A stretch of 64,000 nucleotides of DNA from a virus. Shown piece after piece: positions 50,774 through 59,997 of this stretch. How positions within the stretch are numbered: the first letter of the stretch is position 1; every line of letters starts with the position of its first letter. The notes under the pieces are model-generated. The model saw only the letters and a program-made list of their open reading frames with translations, was not told the DNA's origin and searched no databases. The translations under genes were made by a program, and so were the position numbers. Location of the stretch: positions 1 through 64,000 of IMG/VR virus record IMGVR_UViG_3300027708_000057. The stretch is one strand, 5' to 3'.

Positions 50774-51715
50774 TTATAACGACTTACACACGAAAGCTAG
50801 CGCTCTAACTGCCTCAGTTTCGAGAGGCCGATTTTTGTACCATCCACCAGTGGCTGTATCAATTTCCGAACAAAGAACAGCAATCTCGTGTGATGAAATT
50901 GGATACCCTCGGCGCATAGCCGATGATGCGATTGACACCATTATCTGATACATCTTGCTATACCAACCTGTTTCTGATATATGTCGATATTCAGCAATGA
51001 GTGTATGATTGACGAAAGGACAATCTAAGTATGACTTCCAAGAATATGATGTATTAGTCAGTTTCTCTTTTCGATATGCAATAATTCGTTCACGTATTTC
51101 TGGTGATAGACTATCCACTAATGAGTTTGAACTCATAGAAATGAATGGATGGGTTTCCATTAGCTCATTAGGATTAATCATAGAAGCATCCTTATGAGAG
51201 AATATGAATTGGTATGAATCTGGATATTGTGCCGGGATGTAGTACATTCTAGATAAATCCTTTGTTTGTGGATCACTCAATGATTTAAATTCCTTATTCA
51301 ATGCATATACGAAATGACGAATTTTATTTGCAGGAACAGATGATAGTAAAGGAAGTACTACTCGAAATTTTGGTTTTTTGTATGTACTAGAAGATGTTGA
51401 ATAACATACAAACCTATTTGTTTTAAATACAGCAACAGCATCTTCAAAAGGTGTATCATAATTATCAACATCCATACATGCCCATGACGCCCATTCTAAA
51501 ACATTTTCATTTTTTCGGGTAGTACCTTCTTTAAAGATAGCCGGAGTAATTAAAGGAGATGCATTTTTAATGCGCTCTCCCTTTTTAGGTTTATATCCTG
51601 GTTCTTTAGATAGGTTATACAACAAAGTCTCAAACATATCCCAGGAATTAAAATCCATACGTCGATGGGTTTTATTATCAAAGATTGACGTAAAGATTGT
51701 TAATGAATACTTCAT
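50774..51715 (-). CDS. Archaeo-eukaryotic primase-like replication protein
   Basis: 313 residues. ASWACMDVDNYD has the D-x-D pattern of primase-polymerase active sites. YSTSSSTYKKPKFRVVLPL is the typical next strand of RepB/AEP-type primases, and a helical C-terminal region follows. In this replication cluster it may serve as primase. No gp61-like gene is seen in the window. Confidence 0.6.
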   Translation of the reverse strand: MKYSLTIFTSIFDNKTHRRMDFNSWDMFETLLYNLSKEPGYKPKKGERIKNASPLITPAIFKEGTTRKNENVLEWASWACMDVDNYDTPFEDAVAVFKTNRFVCYSTSSSTYKKPKFRVVLPLLSSVPANKIRHFVYALNKEFKSLSDPQTKDLSRMYYIPAQYPDSYQFIFSHKDASMINPNELMETHPFISMSSNSLVDSLSPEIRERIIAYRKEKLTNTSYSWKSYLDCPFVNHTLIAEYRHISETGWYSKMYQIMVSIASSAMRRGYPISSHEIAVLCSEIDTATGGWYKNRPLETEAVRALAFVCKSL

Positions 51716-51716
51716 A

Positions 51717-52223
51717 TTAGGTTGTATGATTTAGAGCAGTTTGAATTACTCCCAAGTTATCTTTATGACAAGGAGCCTGCCACCCAAACTCCTTGATAAG
51801 ATCCGGTAATGAAAGTGGATTTGGTCTACTTGCTTTAATACCTACTTTTTTATTCATATTAGCAATCAATACTTTATTCCAGGCTGTTCTAAAGTCAACT
51901 CCAAGAAGATCTAACGTGCCTACGGCAACAACAACGAGGTCAATAATGCTATCAACAACTCCGTCTCCATCTTTGTCATCAATCGCTTTAAACCCTTCTG
52001 TAACTTCCTCTTGAAGGAATCGGAAGCGGAATGAAATAAATTCCTTAAGTTGTTCTGGACTAAGTTTTTCCATCGCTTGATGAATACCATAATAAGAGTG
52101 CATAAGATTCATATCATCTTGTACTACTCCTGGATTAATAATACTATTCTCATATTCATCATTTCTGATAAATGCTTCTTTTTTGTAACCCCATTTTATT
52201 TGTGCTTGTTCAATTGTCATCAT
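51717..52223 (-). CDS. MazG-like nucleotide pyrophosphohydrolase
   Basis: 168 residues from the ATG pair at 52223. FRFRFLQEEVTEGFKAIDDKD and DGVVDSIIDLVVVAVGTLDLLG give the EExxE/ExxD metal-binding helices of all-alpha NTP pyrophosphatases, and NKVLIANMNKKVG is typical of the end. It cleaves NTPs to NMP and PPi; it may adjust nucleotide pools. An intact TTTACA/TATAAT promoter lies just upstream. Confidence 0.8.
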   Translation of the reverse strand: MMTIEQAQIKWGYKKEAFIRNDEYENSIINPGVVQDDMNLMHSYYGIHQAMEKLSPEQLKEFISFRFRFLQEEVTEGFKAIDDKDGDGVVDSIIDLVVVAVGTLDLLGVDFRTAWNKVLIANMNKKVGIKASRPNPLSLPDLIKEFGWQAPCHKDNLGVIQTALNHTT

Positions 52224-52229
52224 ATAGAT

Positions 52230-52258
52230 ATTATATATTTTATTATAGTGTTTGTAAA
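52230..52258 (-). promoter_or_regulatory. TTTACA-N17-TATAAT promoter before the MazG-like gene
   Basis: Exact hexamers and spacer, seven bases before the start. Confidence 0.75.
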
Positions 52259-52269
52259 TATAAAAGATA

Positions 52270-53597
52270 TTAACAAAAGAAATCACTAAGATCAGATAAT
52301 GGTATAGCCTTCCAGTTAATTGCGTCCAAAATTAATTGTAATGGGGAGATAAATGTCTTTTCGAATAATAAATCTCTATCTACATATTTGTCAAGATCAA
52401 ATTCTGTTGGAAGTTTATCAAGGAACGCAATTACGTTTTCTCCTGTAGGATTGCCTTTACGAAGGAAGATATATTTAATACGATCACCTCCTTTAATATA
52501 TTGGTGCTTGTTTGTCAATCCCATAGTTTTTATTAAGTGATTATACATGATAGATGCCCTACTATTCATAGGGGTTCCTTTGATATATGGAACTTTAATT
52601 CCATTTGCTCCTACCTTTTGAATATATTTTTTAATATTAGTAAGACCACGAGGAAATGCAATCTTTTCAATTGGTTCTTGTTCAAACTCTTCTCGAAATC
52701 GTTCCACCTCTGTCTGAATTTCCAATTCAGATGCTGCCATAAGAAGTTTAAATAACTTTTTAAATTCAGTTCGACAAATCTTAGGTGTTGAAGATTTAAT
52801 AGCCTCAATACCTTTCATAACAAGTTTAGGTTCTTTATAGACTACCCCTTCACTTGAAATTACATTGAATATGTATCTTTTTTTCGCTTGGATAATTCCA
52901 ACAGAACAAATTTTTTCTGTTTTCATAACCATAGTGTTCTTATATGTATTAACTTTCAAAGCTAATTCAGAATATGCTTTTTCAATAACAGGTTCTAAAG
53001 CACTTCTTCCAAAATCTAAAAGAAATTGATGAGGATCTCTTGGCTTGCATTTATCAACGACATCTCCGAGATGAGTGGCAATTGAATCAGTGTCGGACAT
53101 AAGGATTCGATCATTAAAAGTAGAATCTTTTAATGAGGTTGATAAGAAATTATTTACGGCATGTTCAGCTGTTTGTACTGCTAATTGACCAGATAACGTA
53201 ATAGCTTCTGCAATGTCAATATTATAATATCGGAAAAACCTATTTGAAAATGCTCCATAGCAGGAATTTAATCATTTATGTTAAGTATGATTCGTTAATT
53301 TCATACTCAGTATTACTACTGCTTATAGTTTCCTATAAGATCAGACTATATCTTCAACTCAGAGAGTTGTCATGCGCTTCCACTCACTTGAGTGTACTCC
53401 TTACGGATAGTCGTTGCACCTTCTATTTCTAGCTTGGCTCAGGATTAGCATATTAAAGCCTTCCCTGAATTCACATGAAGTTTACCTCTATATTGCTATA
53501 GAGGGTCCCATTAGTTTAGGATTTTAAGACCCATTTGTTCATTATTAAGTCGATCAATTTCAATTTCCAATTCTCTTTTTCTTTTTTCTATATTCAT
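52270..53597 (-). CDS. 43B: DNA polymerase C-terminal subunit (gp43B), split by a group I intron
   Basis: Two exons, 53597-53518 and 53272-52270, join to 360 residues. It begins MNIEKRKRELEIEID, then NNEQMGLKIL / LNSCYGAF across the splice join (polymerase motif B), then motif C DTDS. The end is the thumb region. The ATG at 53597 follows AAAATAAT, the usual start context here. With gp43A the total is 857 residues (T4 gp43: 898). Polymerases split into 43A and 43B are known from some T4-like phages of Aeromonas. Confidence 0.82.
53273..53517 (-). ncRNA. Group I intron in gp43B (245 nt, no ORF)
   Basis: Core elements are visible in order on the - strand: AATCCTGAGCCAAG (Q-like, 53433-53446), GGTGCAACGACTA (R-like, 53408-53420) and AAGATATAGTCTGATC (S-like, 53339-53354). 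The R and S forms match T4 td-type introns. The 5' exon ends in U (ATCCT), the intron ends in G, and joining restores KILLNSCYGAF exactly. Unspliced, the frame stops just after the 5' exon. Confidence 0.85.
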
Positions 53598-53799
53598 ATT
53601 ATTTTGTTTACGTTTTTCAAAATGATACCTGGTCATATTGCTAACTTTACTATGACAGTCGCAATGGGGACTTATCATTAACTTTAAATTTCTAGGATTA
53701 TGCAGATACGGTGTGGTTTTTTAATATGATTTAGAGACATATCTGGGCATAATATGATGCTTTTATAAAAACACATCATACTAAATTCTCTATATGGGA
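53598..53799 (-). pseudogene. Remnant of an HNH-like homing endonuclease between gp43A and gp43B
   Basis: About 200 bases with no full gene. Pieces in two frames read CPDMSLNHIKK and YLHNPRNLKLM...CDCHSKVSNMTRYHFEKRK, which resemble the H-N-rich zinc finger of HNH endonucleases; an A run separates the frames. Free endonuclease genes between 43A and 43B are known in related phages. Low certainty. Confidence 0.4.
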
Positions 53800-55293
53800 T
53801 TATTTTAACAATTCTAATTCTTTCTGAGCTTCAATCATTCGTCTCTTTACAAGAACTCTATTCATATAGATATCTTCCATAAGAGCTCCAAGAAACCCCT
53901 GTTTATCTCGTTTAAAGCAACAACCATTTGCTGCTATTGCTAAGTTTTCCTCAGGAGACCATTGTTTTCTATCAATATTTTCTAATATCTTTTCTGGTGT
54001 AATTCCCGGAACTTTCATATGAGGTACAATAGTTTCTGGGCTCATATTATATTGAATGATAGTATTTGGATATAGACTATTTAAATCATATGTCATTACC
54101 CAATCAAACCGGCCTTTGTGAGCTTCTTTAACATAACCTCCTTCATATTCAGTTTTAAAAGAAACTTCATTTTGAGGAATTGCAATACGTTTATTAGCAA
54201 GATATCTAAAGATAATAGCATCCCAAATTGCAACAGTTCCTAATGTATCATTATAATTAGTACCTGCATAATATGATAAAGTAAATACTAGATTGATTGT
54301 TCCTAGCTTTTCTTCAAGCTTTGTAATAAGTTCAATATCGACGAGATTGTATGAACAGTAGAAATCATAATCCTTTTCATATAGTTCAGTAAGATTTGAA
54401 TAGCCAGATTCTCCATAATTAATCTTACCTTCTCCAAGGACGAGATCGGCAATAAAATCTAGCTTGTGTGACTCTTGTTTACCGTAAGTATTTAAACTGA
54501 ATTTAATAAATAAATCAAGATAATCTAATTGTTGAACTCCACTGATATCAAAGAATGTACAGTCCTTGCCAGTTTTATCTATCTTAGTTCTTTGAGAAAT
54601 ATTATTCCATGGAGATAATCTTTTAGCTTCATCTGATCCTAAAACTCTTGATAATCGATTGATTAAATATGGAACATCATATAATTTTGTATTCCATCCA
54701 GTAATTACATCAGGTGTATTCATGGGGTCAGACCACCATGTAATAAAATCTGATAACATTTCGTGTTCAGAATCAAATTCTCTACGCTCAAGATTAATAT
54801 GAGGAACTAGAGACTTGTCTTGATCGAAATGTTTTGTCCCCCACTGAATATAATGAGAATGAGTAGATGCTTTCAAACCGATGAGAGTAATTTCTTGATC
54901 GGCAACTGTAGACTCCGTAAATTCTCCCGTAGAAGAAACCATATTTTCTATATCTAGGAAGCAAATCTCAATTCTGCTTGACTTAAATTGAATCTTATCT
55001 GGAAACTTTTCTTGAATATATGATATGATATGCCGATCATTTCCATAAATCTTAAAAGACTTGATATCTTCATAAGTCTTTTGAAAGTTTCTACAATCAC
55101 TCATTGACTCAAATTTCATTTCTTCAACTGGTGTACCTTCAAGTGTATGCCAAAGAGTATCTGAACTTTTTGCTTCGAGATACATTGTAGGCTTATACTT
55201 GATTTTATTGTAAATCTTTCGTCCATCTGCATCATATCCTCTATAGAGAATATTATTCATATGGCGGTCAACACAAGTGTAAAATTCAATCAT
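53800..55293 (-). CDS. 43A: DNA polymerase N-terminal subunit (gp43A): exonuclease and palm motif A
   Basis: 497 residues. It has 3'-5' exonuclease motifs FLDIEN (D-x-E), TGWNTKLYDVPYL and YNLVDIEL, polymerase motif A YDLNSLYPNTI, and the fingers start (NRVLVKRRMIEAQKELELLK), where it stops. T4 gp43 continues directly into the segment that begins gp43B here, so only the break is new. The gene starts right behind a TTTACA/TATAAT promoter. Confidence 0.9.
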   Translation of the reverse strand: MIEFYTCVDRHMNNILYRGYDADGRKIYNKIKYKPTMYLEAKSSDTLWHTLEGTPVEEMKFESMSDCRNFQKTYEDIKSFKIYGNDRHIISYIQEKFPDKIQFKSSRIEICFLDIENMVSSTGEFTESTVADQEITLIGLKASTHSHYIQWGTKHFDQDKSLVPHINLERREFDSEHEMLSDFITWWSDPMNTPDVITGWNTKLYDVPYLINRLSRVLGSDEAKRLSPWNNISQRTKIDKTGKDCTFFDISGVQQLDYLDLFIKFSLNTYGKQESHKLDFIADLVLGEGKINYGESGYSNLTELYEKDYDFYCSYNLVDIELITKLEEKLGTINLVFTLSYYAGTNYNDTLGTVAIWDAIIFRYLANKRIAIPQNEVSFKTEYEGGYVKEAHKGRFDWVMTYDLNSLYPNTIIQYNMSPETIVPHMKVPGITPEKILENIDRKQWSPEENLAIAANGCCFKRDKQGFLGALMEDIYMNRVLVKRRMIEAQKELELLK

Positions 55294-55298
55294 GTGTT

Positions 55299-55327
55299 AT
55301 TATAACATAAAGGGCTCACTCTGTAAA
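55299..55327 (-). promoter_or_regulatory. TTTACA-N17-TATAAT promoter before gp43A
   Basis: Exact hexamers and spacer. It overlaps the terminator hairpin at 55309-55348, so the end of one unit and the start of the next share bases. Expected transcript starts at the ATG. Confidence 0.75.
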
Positions 55328-55348
55328 TATCAAAGTGAGCCCTTTTTT
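55309..55348. terminator. Bidirectional terminator between Hsp20 and gp43A
   Basis: A 12-bp stem (AAAGGGCTCACT / AGTGAGCCCTTT) followed by a T run on the + strand and a shorter one on the - strand. Confidence 0.75.
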
Positions 55349-55362
55349 AAGTTAGATTATAA

Positions 55363-55776
55363 TTAGTATTCAATTGCAATATTGCGCGGTTTCTTTTCTT
55401 CAGGAATTTCCAATTTTAAAGAAACTCCAAGAATACCATTCGCTAATGTCGCATTTTCGACAATAACTTGCTCAGCCAATTTAAAAGATCGTTCAAATGC
55501 ACGCGTACCAATCCCTTTATGAGAATAATTACGTTCATCTTTATCCGTCTTCTTGCCTGTTATAGTTAATGTGTTGTTTTTCACCTCAATGTTTAACTCA
55601 TTCCCAGAGAAGCCTGCTACCGCAAGTTCTACGAGGAATTCATTGCCTTCATTTCCTATTCGCACAATATTATGTGGTGGATAGGATAAAGCAGGACCAA
55701 CTGCGAGGGCTTGTTCAAATTCAGTAAAGAATCGTTCAAATCCGATACCGAAATTACTATTGTTTATGTATTTCAT
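55363..55776 (-). CDS. Small heat-shock protein (Hsp20)
   Basis: 137 residues from the ATG at 55776 (MKYINNSNFGIGFE). The alpha-crystallin domain spans residues ~30-125 (NEFLVELAVAGFSGNELNIEV.NNTLTITGKK ... FERSFKLAEQV...A.LANGILGVSL). It closes with IAIEY rather than the usual I-x-I tail. Hsp20 genes are frequent in marine T4-like phages, and may protect folding of virion proteins. Confidence 0.9.
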   Translation of the reverse strand: MKYINNSNFGIGFERFFTEFEQALAVGPALSYPPHNIVRIGNEGNEFLVELAVAGFSGNELNIEVKNNTLTITGKKTDKDERNYSHKGIGTRAFERSFKLAEQVIVENATLANGILGVSLKLEIPEEKKPRNIAIEY

Positions 55777-55871
55777 TTTTAACTTCAATTTATGCTAGTT
55801 ATTTTGTTGGTTATTCTACACATGACCCAAAGGCATCATATGTTTTATGACCGCAACAACACGATCAGAAA

Positions 55872-56777
55872 TTATTTCTTTACAAAATCCTTGAAACTCA
55901 AAAGCTTACGATTAGAAATGATCTCAAAGAAAGTCTTATTTTTTTCATTAGAAAGTTTGTGATAGCAAAATTCGACAGACGAATATATTGGAGTATAATG
56001 TAAAGTACTTTCTGCAGGAACTACCAATAAAGTTCCAGTTGTAACCATATCTCCTTTTTTAGGATCCCCGGTACGAATTGGATTCATGAAGGGATCCTTA
56101 CTCGGGCTTTGGTTTAAAGCATCTAATAATCCCTTTGGGTTTGTTATATCATTATCTCTCAAATAGTTATTTACTATTTTCCATCTTGATTCAGAACTTT
56201 CTCGGCATTTTTTGATATAAGGATCCTTAGAATCTTTTACATATCCTAACATGGGCATATCAATTCCATGATTAGTACGTACTGCATAATTAGCTTCCTT
56301 GGTAATTTCTTTTAGATTGTAAATATAATCCCTAGGATAATCTTTAGTTGCCTTCTTTTTTCTGATAGTAAAACCTCCTTCAAGAAGATAACATATGTCT
56401 CTATTAAAAATGAAGGTGGCTCCAGCTAATTGTTTATTAATCAAATATTCTGCAGCTTTCTTAGGATCTTTTAATAATAAAGCATTACGAATTGCAAGAC
56501 CGTCTGGAGATATAATAGGTTTTTTGGTTTTCTTTTTCAATAATATTTTTTTACCTTCCTTCTCATCATCAGCTACAGAAAAGGATGCAGATATAATTGA
56601 TAAGCCTGTTTCATTTAAACCTTCAGTCCAACGAGTTGTCTGATCATCAATATAAAGTCTTTGAATTGAATCTCTATTCGAATTAATGATTTTAATGAAA
56701 CACGGATAATTTCTATCTCTGCATTTGGCTCCAACAAAACCAATATCTTTTAAAAATTTCACAGCAATGCAGCACAT
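55872..56777 (-). CDS. Ntn-hydrolase-fold protein (choloylglycine/acyl-transferase-like)
   Basis: 301 residues starting MCCIAVKF, which would leave Cys2 as N-terminal nucleophile after Met removal. RDRNYPC, (QTTR)WTEGLNETGLSII and YAVRTNHG match the pattern of Ntn hydrolases of the C45/C59 kind. It would hydrolyse an amide. The substrate is unknown; it sits between Hsp20 and RegA. Confidence 0.65.
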   Translation of the reverse strand: MCCIAVKFLKDIGFVGAKCRDRNYPCFIKIINSNRDSIQRLYIDDQTTRWTEGLNETGLSIISASFSVADDEKEGKKILLKKKTKKPIISPDGLAIRNALLLKDPKKAAEYLINKQLAGATFIFNRDICYLLEGGFTIRKKKATKDYPRDYIYNLKEITKEANYAVRTNHGIDMPMLGYVKDSKDPYIKKCRESSESRWKIVNNYLRDNDITNPKGLLDALNQSPSKDPFMNPIRTGDPKKGDMVTTGTLLVVPAESTLHYTPIYSSVEFCYHKLSNEKNKTFFEIISNRKLLSFKDFVKK

Positions 56778-56783
56778 ATCTAT

Positions 56784-56791
56784 TATTTATA
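56784..56791 (-). promoter_or_regulatory. TATAAATA upstream of the Ntn-hydrolase gene
   Basis: Exact consensus six bases before the start at 56777. Confidence 0.5.
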
Positions 56792-56800
56792 AAAATAAGA

Positions 56801-57175
56801 TCATTTCTTACCTATTGAATATTTTACGCGAAATTCCCAATTACATTTATCTTTATGTGGTACAATCTTAATTTTTTTTAAATCTGATACTGGAACAGCT
56901 TTCGATATATCTGCAATTTTCAATAAATTCCAATCTTGTAAAAGAACTGCAATGGTATTTCTGCGTGAAATATCTTCCTTAGTGATTGTAGTAATTTTAC
57001 CATCTAGGGCAAACATCTCTTTAAAGGATACAATATAATAATGACCTCTCTTATGAAGTATATGGCAACTTTGAAATAATACATTAGGTTCTCGTTTAGA
57101 CTCAATACCTATCCTAGAAAGAGTTTCCTTAACTTTTAGAAAGTTATCGGGAGTTTCCAAAATAATTTCAAGCAT
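56801..57175 (-). CDS. regA: RegA translational repressor
   Basis: 124 residues (T4 RegA is 122) from the ATG at 57175 (MLEIILETPDNFLKVKETL). LFQSCHILHKRGHYYIVSFKEMFALDG is nearly the same as in T4. It binds start sites of early messages and represses translation. In this phage, whose starts lack Shine-Dalgarno sequences but share AATAATATG, its targets could be different. Same neighbours as T4 (62, 44). Confidence 0.92.
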   Translation of the reverse strand: MLEIILETPDNFLKVKETLSRIGIESKREPNVLFQSCHILHKRGHYYIVSFKEMFALDGKITTITKEDISRRNTIAVLLQDWNLLKIADISKAVPVSDLKKIKIVPHKDKCNWEFRVKYSIGKK

Positions 57176-57235
57176 TATAGAGGAAGACCAGTTTATAACA
57201 CTATCTTGTGGAGAATGATTCATAATAAGTAAATT

Positions 57236-57243
57236 TATTTATA
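57236..57243 (-). promoter_or_regulatory. TATAAATA upstream of RegA
   Basis: Exact consensus about 60 bases before the ATG at 57175. Confidence 0.5.
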
Positions 57244-57261
57244 TGCAAAATTTGCATAGTT

Positions 57262-57486
57262 TTACTTACGATGTTGCTGCCGTCGATGCCTCGATTTTCT
57301 TGAAACTTTCGATGCTGCCCGTCTCTTAGAAAATCTCTTGGGAGATAAATTCTTTTTTGACTTGCATATCGGCTGAGCTTTGCTAAGTTTAATCTCAGGT
57401 TTGGAATTAAGATATTCCGAATTCATATGACTCCGACTATCTGTCGAGTTTGGATCATATGTTTCTATCATAGTACTATTATTCAT
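57262..57486 (-). CDS. Small basic-tailed protein of unknown function
   Basis: 74 residues from the ATG at 57486 (MNNSTMIETYDPNS), ending in a highly basic tail (SRKSRHRRQQHRK) that could bind nucleic acid. The ATG lies two bases beyond the stop of gp62, so it is probably cotranscribed. Confidence 0.5.
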   Translation of the reverse strand: MNNSTMIETYDPNSTDSRSHMNSEYLNSKPEIKLSKAQPICKSKKNLSPKRFSKRRAASKVSRKSRHRRQQHRK

Positions 57487-57487
57487 G

Positions 57488-57961
57488 CTATTGCTTTCCT
57501 CCTTTATCAACTCTTTTCCGCAACACAATCATCTGATCTTCCGTTAAACATGGCAACGCAGCACGAGCTTTTTCTGCACTATAATTATACAATTCCATTA
57601 GAACTGCAACATCTCCAGAATTATCACTTGCTTTACCCCATTTTGCAAATCTTTTTTTAGGTCGAATAGTATTCCTTAAAAATTCATATTGCATTTTATG
57701 AGGAAGACCTGGATATGAATTTAATACATTTGCAAGGAGAATAGTGTCTGAAAAATTTGAGAAATTTCGATTGATTAGAAATGAATTGTATAATTTCTCA
57801 ATTTCAGTTTTTGCATTTTCAGATTGATCTGCTGAGCAATCCTTCATTAAGTTTTCACCCCGAATCCCTTCATTGATATTAAATACAATATCAAAAACTC
57901 CAAAAGATTTAATCTTCGGAGGAAGTTGAGACTTTTCCTCTACTTTCTTTTTTGCAGCCAT
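57488..57961 (-). CDS. 62: Clamp loader small subunit (gp62)
   Basis: 157 residues from the ATG at 57961 (MAAKKKVEEKSQL); T4 gp62 is 187. The region KKRFAKWGKASDNSGDVAVLMELY matches T4 gp62's GKRYGKWAK block. Position between 44 and regA is as in T4. Confidence 0.85.
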   Translation of the reverse strand: MAAKKKVEEKSQLPPKIKSFGVFDIVFNINEGIRGENLMKDCSADQSENAKTEIEKLYNSFLINRNFSNFSDTILLANVLNSYPGLPHKMQYEFLRNTIRPKKRFAKWGKASDNSGDVAVLMELYNYSAEKARAALPCLTEDQMIVLRKRVDKGGKQ

Positions 57962-57968
57962 GATATAA

Positions 57969-58922
57969 TTAGTGCTTCCAATTAATGCTTCCCATAATTT
58001 CTGTACAAGCCGCAACTAATTGTAACTCCTTATCAACTGTATTTTGTGACTTGAAACTATACTCTGCAAGAATTAGAACAGCACTAGGAATACTTGAAGC
58101 TTCAACATGTTCAGATAGAGCGTCATAGATTTTATGATATACAACTGTAGAATCTAAACTTGAATTAGTTGCGACCCATGAACGCATTTTTCCAAAGTCT
58201 TTTGTTTTCAGATACGTAATAAGTTCACCTAAATTCTCATCAGAACTTCCAACAAGAATATCAGATGTAATTTCCCCAGATACTGAATAACGTTGACATT
58301 CTCCCAAGACTCGACGCCAATCCGGAGCAAATTTAAGAATAAGTTCGACAAGGATTTTATCATCAGCACATTTAATATTTTCAGTTTTGAGAATAAACTT
58401 CATGCGCTTCATAAACTGCTGAGCAAGAGATACGATATCTTTTTTTGAAGGATTAAAATCAATTATAGTACAACGGCTTTGAATAGCATCTAAAATTTTA
58501 CCTTGAAAGTTTGCGGTAAAAATGAAACGAGTGTTTAAAGCGAATGTTTCAATACTAGATTTGAGCGCCATCTGGAAGGCTGACGTAAGTCCGCAAGCTT
58601 CATCAATTATTACAACCTTAACGCCACCTCCAAATGAAACAGTTGATGAAAATTGAGTTATCTTATTTCTAAGGATGTCAACTCCATTTTCCGAGGATCC
58701 ATTTATGAAGATATAATCCAATCCCATTGCTTTACACATAGAAATTGCGCTTGCCGATTTTCCGCAACCGCTTTTTCCAACTAAAAGCATATTTGGAATA
58801 TCCCTAGACTTTACTATTTCACTTAGAGTATTTTTAATGCTTTGTGGTAAAATACAATCCTCAATTATTTGCGGACGATATTTTTCTACCCACAATGATT
58901 CATTTAAGTTAATTTTTTTCAT
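57969..58922 (-). CDS. 44: Clamp loader large subunit (gp44)
   Basis: 317 residues (T4 319): LWVEKYRPQ, Walker A VGKSGCGKS near residue 50, Walker B VVIIDEACGL, sensor 1 FIFTANF, and IQSRC (Arg finger). AAA+ ATPase that loads gp45 on DNA. Confidence 0.93.
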   Translation of the reverse strand: MKKINLNESLWVEKYRPQIIEDCILPQSIKNTLSEIVKSRDIPNMLLVGKSGCGKSASAISMCKAMGLDYIFINGSSENGVDILRNKITQFSSTVSFGGGVKVVIIDEACGLTSAFQMALKSSIETFALNTRFIFTANFQGKILDAIQSRCTIIDFNPSKKDIVSLAQQFMKRMKFILKTENIKCADDKILVELILKFAPDWRRVLGECQRYSVSGEITSDILVGSSDENLGELITYLKTKDFGKMRSWVATNSSLDSTVVYHKIYDALSEHVEASSIPSAVLILAEYSFKSQNTVDKELQLVAACTEIMGSINWKH

Positions 58923-58937
58923 GTTTTGTATAAATAG

Positions 58938-58966
58938 ATTATATATTAAGTTATGTGATTTGTAAA
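58938..58966 (-). promoter_or_regulatory. TTTACA-N17-TATAAT promoter before gp44
   Basis: Exact hexamers and spacer, 16 bases before the start at 58922. Confidence 0.75.
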
Positions 58967-58976
58967 TAACCTTTCA

Positions 58977-58984
58977 TATAAATA
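58977..58984 (+). promoter_or_regulatory. TATAAATA upstream of the GIY-YIG gene
   Basis: Exact late consensus on the + strand, directly ahead of the endonuclease frame. A second copy lies at 58929-58936. Confidence 0.55.
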
Positions 58985-58985
58985 A

Positions 58986-59938
58986 TATATACCCGAAGGT
59001 TTAACATGTAAAGATCCTTATGTTTATGGGATACGACACAGACCGTCCATGGAATTATATATAGAATCTAAATATTCAAAATTTACATGTGATTCTTCAA
59101 TATTGATGATGAAATTTGGATATTTAACATCATCAGAATATATCAAAAAATACATTGAAAGGGACGGATTAGATTCATTTGAAATCTTATTCATTAAGCA
59201 TTTTGCAACAGGTCCTGAAGCTATTGCATATGAAACATGGTCTTTTACAACAGTTAATGCCGCAAGACATCCTAGATATACAAATAAATCCAATGGTGGT
59301 ATTTCATTTTATTGTATAACTCGTACCGAAGAGGCGAACCGCAAAATTACAGAATTTCAAAATAACAGTCCCTATTGGACTAATGGAACTGTAAACAAGC
59401 GAGCGAGAACATCTCCCGGACCTGATTTTTATAAAGGGTTTACTACATCAGAAGATTTTCATACAAGATTGCATGATATTAATATAGATATGATCTTATG
59501 GACTAATGGTACTATATCAACATATTCAAAAGAGTGTCCAGGTCCTGATTATATTAAGGGTCACCATGATCGTGAAAATATAAATCAAAAACAGAGTAAA
59601 GCTAAACAGGGTATGTTAGTTGGACCAATGGAACTATTAATAAATTTTGTATAGAATGCCCCGATTCTAATTATATATTAGGAATTACAGTGTCAGAGGC
59701 TTCTCTAGAAATAAGAAGAAATAAAAAACTTAATATAAGATGCTGGAATAATGGGATAATTAATATAAGCTCACTTGATTGTCCAGGAGAGGATTTCTCT
59801 TTAGGTAAGATAGTTTCAATTGAAGAAAATCAAAATAGAGCCAAAGCTAGAAAAGGTAAAAAACTCTATGATAAAGAAGGTGAGGGTCAACAATATTTCT
59901 TTGAACAACCAGAAGATACGGCATGGGTTCTTAGATAA
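58986..59938 (+). pseudogene. GIY-YIG homing endonuclease gene, frameshifted
   Basis: The open frame from 58986 starts with PYVYGIRH...LYIESKY, a degenerate GIY-YIG core, then FGYLTSSEYIKKYIERDGLDSFE and a (K)SNGG end. The first ATG (59049) lies inside the domain. Four copies of a WTNG....CPGPD-F/Y.KG DNA-binding-like repeat follow, the third broken by a one-base insertion near 59620. It lies on the opposite strand between gp44 and the gp45 cluster. Confidence 0.75.
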
Positions 59939-59943
59939 TCAAA

Positions 59944-59982
59944 ATAAAAAAACTCTTGAAAGACATAATGATCTTTCAAGAG
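59944..59982 (-). terminator. Terminator of the 60-61 kb gene cluster
   Basis: Perfect 11-bp stem (CTCTTGAAAGA) followed by a run of T on the - strand. Confidence 0.85.
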
Positions 59983-59997
59983 GCTATTTCGTATCTT

